A model generated the notes under the pieces. It saw nothing but the letters and a program-made list of their open reading frames with translations. It made no database searches and was not told the DNA's origin. This document shows positions 5,567-12,562 of a DNA stretch of 12,562 nucleotides, piece by piece. Within the stretch, counting starts at the first letter, position 1, and the number at the start of each line of letters is the position of its first letter. Made by a program: the position numbers and the translations under genes. The stretch is from Clostridiales bacterium UBA6330 (GTDB taxonomy: Bacteria; Bacillota; Clostridia; Oscillospirales; CAG-272): contig DJSQ01000066.1 of NCBI GenBank assembly GCA_002438075.1, positions 1-12,562 of the forward strand, in the 5' to 3' direction.

Positions 5567-7060
5567 TTACACCAGTTCGTGCTCGCGGCAGAAGGTCTCG
5601 ATCGCGGCGAGCTTTTCCGCGGTGCTTTCATCGCGCAGGTATTCGTAAGGGTACTTCGGATAGAACAGCCGCTCAATCTTCGGCTTGCCGCCCGCCGTGG
5701 GGCGGTAGTCCACCAGCTTTGTCACGGCACCCGCGCCCGCCGCAAAGATGGTGTGGACCTCCTCCATCATGTAGATGTTGTAGCGGCACTCCGCGCCCTC
5801 CAGCGCAAAGCCGACGTTCTCATAGTTTCCCACGGTGTTCTTCTGCCGATACATATAGTACGGCTTGTAGCCCTCCTGCTGTGCCTGCAATTGCGTATAG
5901 TCCACGCATTTGCCCGCATCGCCGCCGCGCAGGGAGTAAACGTCCGCGTCCTGCCGCAGAATTTCGGATGCCTTCTTCACGCAGAAGGTGTGCACCGTGA
6001 TGTTCTCGGGGCGCAGAGAAACGATTTTGTCAAAGGTCTTGGAGAAGGTGCGGAAGCTGTCCCCGGGAAGCCCGACGATGAGGTCGGTGTTGATATAGGG
6101 AATGCCCGATTCCCGCGCCACGTCAAACGCGCGGAAGAAATCCTCCACCGTGTGGCTTCTGCCGATCTGCCGCAGAACGTCATCACAAAGCGACTGCGGA
6201 TTCACGCAAACGCGGTTCACGCCGTATTCCTTCGCAACCGCGAACTTTTCCGCCGTGATGGTGTCGGCTCTGCCCGATTCCAGTGTGTATTCTTCCAATT
6301 TTGACACGTCGGTATTCTCCGCAATTGCCGAAAGGAGCACGCGCAGCTGCTCCGCCGTAAGGATTGTCGGGGTCCCGCCGCCGATGTAAATTGTCCGCAG
6401 GTTCAGCCCCAGCCGCCGAATCTCGCCCAGCATCTCGCGCACGTCACGCACGAGATGCTCCAGATACTCGGGAATCAGCGAGAGCAGGCGCGCCGAGGTG
6501 TAGGACACGAACGAGCAATAGGAGCACCGCGTGGGGCAGAACGGAATCGAGACATAGAGACTGCAATCCCGCCTCCCGGGGACGCCGATGATCTTCTGCT
6601 CGTTGAGCGCCACGTCCACCGCCAGCGCCGCCTTCTTCGGAATCGCCAGATATTCGCCCGACAGAATTTTTTTGACCCGTGTTTTGCTGACCCCCGCCTG
6701 CAACAGCTCGGTTGCAACCTTTGAGGGGCGCACCCCCGTCAGCATCCCCCACGACGGGCGGTAGCCGAGCAGGGTTCCGCACGCGGTGATGATTGCCGCG
6801 CCGCACGCCTTTTTCGCGGTCTTTTCGCGGCTGTCCCAGATGGAGCACTCCACCCGCTTGGTCGCGGTCTCGCTCACACCGTCCACGGTCACGGTTGCCT
6901 TTGCCTCCATCCCGCCGTCACGCTCGGTGAGCGTCAGGCGCACCTCGGGTGCGGTCGGGTCGTTCTTCTCCGCCTCGCCGAATTTCGCCCCGGGGAAGAA
7001 AATCATGCAGAGCGTCTGCACATAGTATACGTTAACGGGTCCGTCCAATATCAGTCTCAT
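5567..7060 (-). CDS. hemZ: HemZ-type radical SAM coproporphyrinogen dehydrogenase
   Basis: This 497-residue radical SAM protein has the CxxxCxxC cluster motif CPTRCSYC (C175, C179, C182) and the SAM-binding IGGGTPT (226-232). About 165 residues precede the radical SAM core and include GYRPSWGMLTGVRPSK, which is typical of HemZ rather than of the shorter HemN/HemW. HemZ is assigned to oxygen-independent oxidation of coproporphyrinogen III in haem synthesis; many anaerobic clostridia keep hemZ without a full haem pathway, so the real substrate here is open. It is the last gene of the five-gene run, 12 bp after dtd, with its Shine-Dalgarno fused to the dtd stop codon (TAAGGAG). Its own stop codon abuts repeat copy 3. 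Confidence 0.92.
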   Translation of the reverse strand: MRLILDGPVNVYYVQTLCMIFFPGAKFGEAEKNDPTAPEVRLTLTERDGGMEAKATVTVDGVSETATKRVECSIWDSREKTAKKACGAAIITACGTLLGYRPSWGMLTGVRPSKVATELLQAGVSKTRVKKILSGEYLAIPKKAALAVDVALNEQKIIGVPGRRDCSLYVSIPFCPTRCSYCSFVSYTSARLLSLIPEYLEHLVRDVREMLGEIRRLGLNLRTIYIGGGTPTILTAEQLRVLLSAIAENTDVSKLEEYTLESGRADTITAEKFAVAKEYGVNRVCVNPQSLCDDVLRQIGRSHTVEDFFRAFDVARESGIPYINTDLIVGLPGDSFRTFSKTFDKIVSLRPENITVHTFCVKKASEILRQDADVYSLRGGDAGKCVDYTQLQAQQEGYKPYYMYRQKNTVGNYENVGFALEGAECRYNIYMMEEVHTIFAAGAGAVTKLVDYRPTAGGKPKIERLFYPKYPYEYLRDESTAEKLAAIETFCREHELV

Positions 7061-7072
7061 GACGACCTCTCC

Positions 7073-7528
7073 TTACTTCTTTTTCAGTTCTTCGGTGTCC
7101 AGCAGGATGGTAACGGGTCCGTTGTTCAGGAGCGACACCTCCATGTGCGCGCCGAACACGCCGTTTTCGACGTGCGGAACCGTTTTCTTCACCTGCGCGG
7201 TGAAATATTCGTACAGCCGCTTTGCCTCCTCGGGCTTTGCCGAGGCAAGGAAATCGGGGCGGTTCCCGTGGCGGCAGCTTGCAAGGAGCGTAAACTGCGA
7301 GACAATCAGCGCCTCGCCCCCGATATCCGAGAGCGAACGGTTCATCTTGCCAGCCTCATCGGGGAACACCCGCAGTCCAACGGCTTTGCGGCAGAGCAGG
7401 TCCGCCTCCGCCTCGGTATCGCCCTCCGCCACGCCGAGCAGAATCAGAAACCCTCTTCCGCATTCGCCGACGGTCTCGCCGTCGACCTTTACACACGCAC
7501 GGTCTACGCGTTGAATCACTGCTTTCAT
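7073..7528 (-). CDS. dtd: D-aminoacyl-tRNA deacylase
   Basis: DTD hydrolyses D-aminoacyl-tRNA (and glycine mischarged on tRNA-Ala), recycling the tRNA in the cytosol. At 151 residues it is full length for the family. The active-site stretch SQFTLLASCRHGNRPDF (77-93) corresponds to the usual SQFTLxxxxxxGxRPxF, and NNGPVTI (135-141) supplies the Gly-cisPro motif that reaches the partner subunit; FGAHM (125-129) precedes it as expected. It lies 10 bp after the (p)ppGpp synthetase gene. The upstream stop codon is part of its TAAGGAGG Shine-Dalgarno. The rel-dtd neighbourhood is common in Firmicutes. Confidence 0.96.
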   Translation of the reverse strand: MKAVIQRVDRACVKVDGETVGECGRGFLILLGVAEGDTEAEADLLCRKAVGLRVFPDEAGKMNRSLSDIGGEALIVSQFTLLASCRHGNRPDFLASAKPEEAKRLYEYFTAQVKKTVPHVENGVFGAHMEVSLLNNGPVTILLDTEELKKK

Positions 7529-7538
7529 GCGCCCCTCC

Positions 7539-9767
7539 TTACGAAAATCCGCGGATGATGTTGTTCACACCGTCCAGCCCGCGCAGTCTGGAAACGATGG
7601 AGTTATAGTGGTCGATGTTCTTGCACCCCACCTTGAGGTTGACAATGGAGGTCCCGTCCCCGCGCCGCACCACGCCGACCTGTAGAATCGACACCCGCAT
7701 TTCCGCCAGTGCCGCGGTGATGTCCGCCAGCATTCCGATGCGGTCATCGCTGTAAATCTGGAGCAGTGCCTCGTAAACGCCGTGGTCCGCGCCGCCGCCC
7801 TCGTTCTCCCAGTGCGCTTCCTTCCAGCGGTCCTCGTTCTCGGGATTTTTCCGCCCCTGAATGACGTTCGGGCAGTCCAGCTTGTGAATGGAGATGCCGA
7901 AGCCCTTGGTCACAAAGCCGATGATGGAATCGCCCGGCAACGGGTTACAGCACTTTGCGAATTTGACCAGACACCCTCTCTCGCCGTCCACGATGACGCC
8001 GCTCCCGCCGTGCAGGTTCTTGGGCGCGGGATGCGTGGGGACCTGCTCCGCCGAGGTAATCCTCGGTGCCTCCGCCGCCTCGGGACGGAACACCCGCAGG
8101 CACTCCTCCTGAATGCGGTTCCTGACCTTCTCCATGCCGATTCCGCCGTAGCCGATGGCATTGTAGAAGTCCTCTGGGCTTGTGAAGCCGAAGCGCATGG
8201 CAACCGGCAGAACGATGTCTGCCCGCTGTCCTTCTCCAACGGGCTTGCCCGCCACCCGCTTGATTTCGGTGTCGACCAGCCCCTTTCCGATGGCGATATT
8301 GTCCGCCCGCTGTTCCTTTTTGAACCACGCGCGGATTTTGGAGCGCGCCGACGAGGTTTTGACGATGTTAATCCAGTCGCGGCTCGGTCCCTTTGAGGAC
8401 GCGGAGGTCAGCACCTCCACAATCTCGCCGTTCTGGAGCGTGCGGTCGATCGGCACGATCATGCCGTTGATCTTTCCGCCGATCATCTTGTTTCCCACCG
8501 CCGAATGGACCGCATAGGCAAAGTCAATCACGTTCGCGCCGTTCGGCAGGGCAATGACATCCCCCTTCGGCGTGAACACGAACACCTCGTCGTGGCAGAT
8601 GTCGGTCTTGAGCGCGTTCATGAACTCCTCGGGGTCGCGCTCGCCGTCCTCGGTTTCAATCAGACCCGCAATCCACGCCAGCTTCTTGTCCATCTCCTCC
8701 TTGGTCGTCACGCCCGACTTGTACTTCCAGTGCGCCGCCATACCGTATTCGGCAAAGTGGTGCATTTCCCAGGTTCGGATCTGGACCTCAAACGGGATGC
8801 CGTCCCGCCCGATGACCGTGGTGTGAAGCGAGCGGTACATATTCGGCTTCGGCGTGGAGATATAGTCCTTGAAGCGCCCGGGGATGGAGTTGAACATCTC
8901 GTGAATCAGACCCAGCGCGGTGTAGCACTCCAGCTCGGTGTCCACGATGATGCGCAGGGCGTAGAAGTCGTAAATCTGGTCGAAGGACTTGTTCTGGTTG
9001 TACATCTTGCGGTAGATGGAATAAACCGACTTGATGCGCCCCTCCAGCGTGAAGTGGATGTTGTTCTCGCGCATTTTGCGGTCAACCGCCGCGCGGACCT
9101 TTTCGATGAAGTTGAGGTTCTGCCCGTACTTCTCCTCGATATGTCGGCGGACCTCCTCGTAGCCGATGGGGTCCAGATATTGCAGGCTGAGGTTTTCCAG
9201 CTCCTGCTTGATGCGCTGCATACCCAGCCGATGCGCCAGCGGCGCGTAGACGTGCATGGTCTCCAGCGCGGTCAGGCGGCGCTTGGATTCGGGCTTTGCG
9301 TCCAGCGTGCGCATATTGTGCAGGCGGTCGCAGAGCTTGATGAAGATGACCCGCACGTCACGCGACATGGCAAGCAGCATCTTGCGCAGGTTCTCGATAT
9401 GCGCCTCTTCCTTGTCCTCAACCCGCAGGGTGACGATTTTCGTCAGCCCGTCCACCAGCATAGCAACGTCTGTGCCGAACTTCTTCTCGATTTCGTGCAG
9501 GTTGGTCTTGTCCGAGCAGTCCTCCACCGTGTCGTGCAGGAGCGCGGCGCAGATGGAGTCGGTGTCCAGCTCCAGCCCCGCCACAATTTCCGCCACCGCG
9601 ATGGGATGGGAGATATACGGCTCCCCGCTCGCGCGCATCTGCCCGCGGTGCATCTCGTTTGCGTATTCGTATGCCGCACGGATTTTGTCCGTGTCGTATT
9701 TCTTTCCCGTTGCGCGCAGTATCTCCAACAGGCGCGTGATATCGGTGTGTACCGCCGTATTGCTCAT
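7539..9767 (-). CDS. rel: Bifunctional (p)ppGpp synthetase/hydrolase (Rel)
   Basis: This 742-residue Rel makes and degrades the alarmone (p)ppGpp on ribosomes during amino-acid starvation. The N-terminal HD hydrolase looks active: H54 in YISHP, H78-D79, E82-D83 and CDRLHN (146-151). The synthetase domain follows (about 240-350) with the RxKD specificity motif R298-F-K300-D301, YRSLHTT and EVQIRT (327-332). RxKD is the form found in bifunctional Rel rather than the ExDD of monofunctional RelA. Then come TGS (about 390-450), a helical region, a conserved-cysteine segment (AKCCNPLPGD, 604-613) and a C-terminal ACT/RRM domain (about 664-742). No domain is missing. AAAGG sits about 8 nt before the ATG at 9767. 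It lies 24 bp downstream of recJ, an order often seen in Firmicutes. Confidence 0.96.
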   Translation of the reverse strand: MSNTAVHTDITRLLEILRATGKKYDTDKIRAAYEYANEMHRGQMRASGEPYISHPIAVAEIVAGLELDTDSICAALLHDTVEDCSDKTNLHEIEKKFGTDVAMLVDGLTKIVTLRVEDKEEAHIENLRKMLLAMSRDVRVIFIKLCDRLHNMRTLDAKPESKRRLTALETMHVYAPLAHRLGMQRIKQELENLSLQYLDPIGYEEVRRHIEEKYGQNLNFIEKVRAAVDRKMRENNIHFTLEGRIKSVYSIYRKMYNQNKSFDQIYDFYALRIIVDTELECYTALGLIHEMFNSIPGRFKDYISTPKPNMYRSLHTTVIGRDGIPFEVQIRTWEMHHFAEYGMAAHWKYKSGVTTKEEMDKKLAWIAGLIETEDGERDPEEFMNALKTDICHDEVFVFTPKGDVIALPNGANVIDFAYAVHSAVGNKMIGGKINGMIVPIDRTLQNGEIVEVLTSASSKGPSRDWINIVKTSSARSKIRAWFKKEQRADNIAIGKGLVDTEIKRVAGKPVGEGQRADIVLPVAMRFGFTSPEDFYNAIGYGGIGMEKVRNRIQEECLRVFRPEAAEAPRITSAEQVPTHPAPKNLHGGSGVIVDGERGCLVKFAKCCNPLPGDSIIGFVTKGFGISIHKLDCPNVIQGRKNPENEDRWKEAHWENEGGGADHGVYEALLQIYSDDRIGMLADITAALAEMRVSILQVGVVRRGDGTSIVNLKVGCKNIDHYNSIVSRLRGLDGVNNIIRGFS

Positions 9768-9791
9768 CGTTACGACCTTTCTATGATGCGG

Positions 9792-11966
9792 TCAGTCGAC
9801 TCTTGCCCGCAACGAGGCGAGCAGGACCGAGCTTTCCAAATCCTTCTTCCCGCCCGAGCCGTCGGGTGACAGCAAGAGAGTATCGGGGACAGGCTCCCGA
9901 AGCGTGCACAGCTTCAGCTCGTCGAAAATCCGCAGAATCCACATCAGTTTACAGTAATTGAAATGCCCCGTTTCAAGCCCGTTGAGCCGCAGGAGCAGCC
10001 GCCGCACGGGAAAGGTGCTGTGCCCCAGCGCCGCCTCCCGCCGCAGAAAACGCCAGACCGCCCCGCATTCGTCGCGGCTCGGCAGCAGGTCCTCGGACCG
10101 CGCAAAGCGTCCGCCCGCCTCAATCTCGGCATACCGCCGCTTTTCGCGCGCCAGCTCCGCCTCGCCGTCCTCGGTCGGACGCGCGTCCACCAGCGTCATC
10201 TGGAGCGACACCTCCCCGCGGAACTCGTTGATGCCGAGGCGGAACATCAGGTCCACAGGCTCCGCCGTGTCAAAATCGAGCGCCGCCAGCGTCATGCCGA
10301 ACCAGACCGCGCCCATCGAAACGCCGTCCTTCTCCACCGTCATGCGCAGATGCTTCCCGCCCCCGATGGGCGAGACCCTGCGCAAATTGGCGCGCCGCAT
10401 GACGAACACGGGCGCGGGATTCGCGGTCCCGAACGGCTCCAGCTTCTCGGTCTCCTCCACCAGCTTCTCGGTCAGGTCAGTCATGCCGACCTCGCAGTCC
10501 GCATCCAGACACACGCACAGCATCTCGTCTGTCAGGCGCTCCGCCGCGTAAGCGTTCAGCCGCTCCCGCAGAAGCGGGACGTTCCCGCGCCGCACGCTCA
10601 GTCCCGCCGCCAGCTCATGCCCGCCGAAGCGCTCCAACAGGTCCGCACAGGAGGCAAGCGCCTCGACCAGATTCAGCCCCTTGACGCTTCTGCCCGAGCC
10701 CTTGCCGAGGTCCGCCGCCGACCCATCCCGTTCGGGGGACCCGTCATAGGTCACGAGAATGGACGGCAGTCCGTAGCGCTCGGTGATTCTTGACGAAACG
10801 ATGCCGATGATGCCCTGATGCCAGTCATCGTCATCCAGCACCAGCACGCGCGGCTTTTCCTTTGCCGCCTGCTCCTCAATCTTCCGGTACGCCGCCTCCG
10901 CAATGCGGTTTTCCTCGGTCTGCCGCTCGGTGTTCAGCTCGCACAGCTCCTCGGCAAGGCGCAGGGACTTCTCCCCGCCCTCCGAGAGCAGCAGCTCTGC
11001 GGCAACGGTTGCGTCTCCCATTCTGCCCGCCGCGTTCATGCGCGGGGCGATTCCGAAGCCGATGAAGGTGGAGTTGACCCGTCTGGGGGCTCTCCCCTTC
11101 CCGTTCGCCGCCTCAATCAGCGCGGCAATGCCCGCCCGCGGCTCGCGGTTGATGCGCGACAGCCCGTAGCTGACAATCAGGCGGTTCTCGTCCACCAGCG
11201 GCATCACATCCGCCACGGTCCCGATTGCCACCAGATCGGCGTAATCGTGGCAGATTCTGCGCACTGCGGCGGCATCGCTCTCTCCCTCGCGCCGCGCCCG
11301 CGTAATCTCCATTGCCGACACCAGCTTGAACACCACGCCGACCCCCGCCAGCTCGTCAAAGGGGTATGCGTCATCGGGTCTGTGCGGGTTGACCGCCGCG
11401 CAGACATCGGGCAGGGTTTCGCGGCAGGCATGGTGGTCGGTCACGACCGTTTCGATTCCAAGCGTTTTCGCATACGCGGTCTCATCGACTGCGGTAATGC
11501 CCGTATCGACGGTAATCATGAGCCGAACGCCCATTTCCGCCAGTCGGTCCATCGCGCCGCGCGACAGACCGTAGCCCTCGTGCAGGCGGCTCGGGATGTA
11601 GTAGGTCACGTCCGCGCCGCGCTCGCGGAGATAGAGGTAGAGCAGGCTCGTGGAGGTCACGCCGTCAACGTCATAGTCACCGTAAATGGCGATTTTCTCG
11701 CCCGCCTCCAGCGCCTTCTCGATTCTTGCAACGGCTTTGTCCATGTCGCGCATGAGAAATGCGTCGTGGAATCTCGTTTCCTCCAGCCGCAAAAAGCGGT
11801 TTGCCGCCTCTGCGGTCTTAAGGTCGCGGTTCCACAGGAGCTTTGCGGCGGTTGTTGAGCATCCCAGCTCCGCCGCCAGCGCCGCCGTCTGTCGGTCGGT
11901 TTCCGCGTTGTGCGCGGGGTAGCGGACGGTCCATTTCCTGCGCCGTTTTTCCATTCCCTCTTCCAT
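9792..11966 (-). CDS. recJ: Single-stranded-DNA-specific exonuclease RecJ
   Basis: RecJ degrades single-stranded DNA 5' to 3' in recombination and mismatch repair. This 724-residue protein shows the DHH phosphoesterase motifs in order: YGDYDVDG (95-102), VDTG (153-156), TDHH (176-179), GTVADVMPL (249-257), then PRMNAAGRMGDA (308-319). The DHHA1 region has WHQGIIGIV (382-390), GKGSGRS (421-427) and GGHELAAG (448-455). An OB-fold region and a further C-terminal extension follow; the extension is in line with long Firmicute RecJ proteins. The start at 11966 is preceded by AAAGGAG with 9 nt spacing; an internal ATG four codons later is a weaker alternative. It lies 23 bp after the RseC-like gene and 24 bp before rel. 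Confidence 0.96.
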   Translation of the reverse strand: MEEGMEKRRRKWTVRYPAHNAETDRQTAALAAELGCSTTAAKLLWNRDLKTAEAANRFLRLEETRFHDAFLMRDMDKAVARIEKALEAGEKIAIYGDYDVDGVTSTSLLYLYLRERGADVTYYIPSRLHEGYGLSRGAMDRLAEMGVRLMITVDTGITAVDETAYAKTLGIETVVTDHHACRETLPDVCAAVNPHRPDDAYPFDELAGVGVVFKLVSAMEITRARREGESDAAAVRRICHDYADLVAIGTVADVMPLVDENRLIVSYGLSRINREPRAGIAALIEAANGKGRAPRRVNSTFIGFGIAPRMNAAGRMGDATVAAELLLSEGGEKSLRLAEELCELNTERQTEENRIAEAAYRKIEEQAAKEKPRVLVLDDDDWHQGIIGIVSSRITERYGLPSILVTYDGSPERDGSAADLGKGSGRSVKGLNLVEALASCADLLERFGGHELAAGLSVRRGNVPLLRERLNAYAAERLTDEMLCVCLDADCEVGMTDLTEKLVEETEKLEPFGTANPAPVFVMRRANLRRVSPIGGGKHLRMTVEKDGVSMGAVWFGMTLAALDFDTAEPVDLMFRLGINEFRGEVSLQMTLVDARPTEDGEAELAREKRRYAEIEAGGRFARSEDLLPSRDECGAVWRFLRREAALGHSTFPVRRLLLRLNGLETGHFNYCKLMWILRIFDELKLCTLREPVPDTLLLSPDGSGGKKDLESSVLLASLRARVD

Positions 11967-11989
11967 TGGGACACTCTCCTTTCCGCCCG

Positions 11990-12478
11990 TTATTCTTTGG
12001 GCTCTTCAGACTGTTCGGGCTCTTCGGGCTGTTCGGGCTTTGCTCCCGATTCGATAATTTCGGTGATGGTTGCATCGGGAGCCCGTTTCCCGAGGACCCC
12101 CGAGACGACCCGCAGTCCCGCAAAGCAGAGGACGAAGCCTATCGCCGCGCCGACCGCCCGCCATGCGGTACTATCGGTCACGGCACAGGCGATGCCAAAG
12201 CCCGCCGCGGTCAGGACCAGTGGGAGCAGGAACACCACCGCCGCCCACAAAAGCGTTTTCCCGTCAGGGCTTTCGACCCGCACGGTATCGCCGACCCTTG
12301 CGCCGATCTCGTTTCTAACCTTTGCCCGCAGCATTCTGCTCTTCTCGCCGCCCAGCAGTCCGCAGACCGCGCACCCGCCTTCGGCGTTCTTATGGCATCC
12401 CTCGCAGGCGGACGCTCGTCTGATTTCGACCGTTGCTCTCTCTCCGCTCGTTTCGGTTACTCGCCCGATACTTTCCAT
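11990..12478 (-). CDS. SoxR-reducing-system RseC family membrane protein
   Basis: This 162-residue protein has an N-terminal cytoplasmic part with four cysteines arranged CEGC-x7-CAVC (C25, C28, C36, C39), a small beta-rich segment (AKVRNEIGARVGDTVRVE), two membrane segments (about 77-97 and 105-125), and a Glu/Pro-rich acidic tail. This is the layout of the RseC/MucC family. In E. coli RseC is linked to the Rsx complex that reduces SoxR; in Clostridia the role is unknown, although an Fe-S or thiol electron-transfer job is plausible from the cysteines. It is the first gene of the run leading into recJ and rel, 23 bp before recJ. The Shine-Dalgarno AAAGGAG lies about 6 nt before the ATG. Repeat copy 4 lies about 22 bp upstream, so the promoter must be inside or beyond it. 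Confidence 0.85.
   Translation of the reverse strand: MESIGRVTETSGERATVEIRRASACEGCHKNAEGGCAVCGLLGGEKSRMLRAKVRNEIGARVGDTVRVESPDGKTLLWAAVVFLLPLVLTAAGFGIACAVTDSTAWRAVGAAIGFVLCFAGLRVVSGVLGKRAPDATITEIIESGAKPEQPEEPEQSEEPKE
11999..12034. repeat. 18-bp tandem duplication in the tail of the RseC-like gene
   Basis: GGGCTCTTC followed by a CTGTTC-type half occurs twice in tandem (11999-12016 and 12017-12034) with two mismatches; each unit is itself two similar 9-mers. On the coding strand it gives the EQPEEP-EQSEEP tail. This looks like slippage-derived low-complexity coding sequence in a length-variable tail. Confidence 0.7.
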
Positions 12479-12500
12479 GTGTGCTCCTTTTTTAGGGGTT

Positions 12501-12562
12501 AAGACCTCGGGGCTTTGCCCCGAACCCTACTTAGGGGACTTCTTAAGGAGAAGTCCCCTAAG
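12501..12562 (+). repeat. Two-hairpin intergenic repeat, copy 4 (cut by window edge)
   Basis: AAGACC (GACC 12503-12506) is followed by a TCGGGGC-TTT-GCCCCGA hairpin (12507-12523), ACCCTAC, and a 14-bp hairpin (arms 12530-12543 and 12549-12562) with loop TAAGG instead of TGAA. The AAGAACTTT tail expected next would lie beyond the window. The GACC end faces the RseC-like gene, about 24 bp from its start codon. Confidence 0.85.

Noticed and set aside
8505..9869. 454-codon plus-strand open frame antisense to rel
   Set aside because: It is an antisense shadow of a well-conserved gene in GC-rich DNA. The translation has no recognisable domain and the frame lies over all Rel catalytic motifs.
49..12562. 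CRISPR array
   Set aside because: The repeats are kilobases apart, alternate in orientation and vary in stem sequence; there are no regular spacers and no cas genes.

Overview
The window is a GC-rich stretch of chromosome from a Firmicute, most likely a member of class Clostridia (an Oscillospirales- or Christensenellales-like gut lineage is my guess; I cannot prove the rank). The evidence is a SpoVB-family flippase, the spoVB-mazG-rqcP gene order that parallels yabM-yabN-yabO of Bacillus subtilis, a HemZ-type radical SAM protein, and strong AAGGAGG-like Shine-Dalgarno sequences. All ten confident genes are on the minus strand and all look intact. I see no rRNA, tRNA, CRISPR array, transposase or prophage gene.

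Right-hand unit (12478 down to 5567), in transcription order: an RseC-family membrane protein, recJ exonuclease, a bifunctional (p)ppGpp synthetase/hydrolase, dtd D-aminoacyl-tRNA deacylase, and hemZ. Gaps are 10 to 24 bp, so this reads as one operon of DNA repair, stringent response and translation quality control.

Left-hand unit (5326 down to 145): a uridine-kinase-like P-loop kinase and an MTA/SAH/adenosine-type deaminase only 1 bp apart; a 303-bp gap full of hairpins; then spoVB and mazG, which overlap by 44 bp; then rqcP, which has a good sigma-A promoter of its own. These genes cover nucleoside salvage, envelope or spore lipid-linked precursor transport, NTP clean-up and ribosome quality control.

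The most unusual content is non-coding. Five copies of a short two-hairpin element occur at 49-140, 2893-2952, 5345-5433, 5495-5566 and 12501-12562. The copies share short linkers (GACC, ACCC plus three bases, and an AAGAACTTT-like tail), but both stems differ in sequence from copy to copy while remaining perfectly paired. Four of the five put their GACC end directly against a gene edge, so each transcription unit is bracketed by outward-facing copies. One further copy is embedded in a cluster of five hairpins between the deaminase gene and spoVB.
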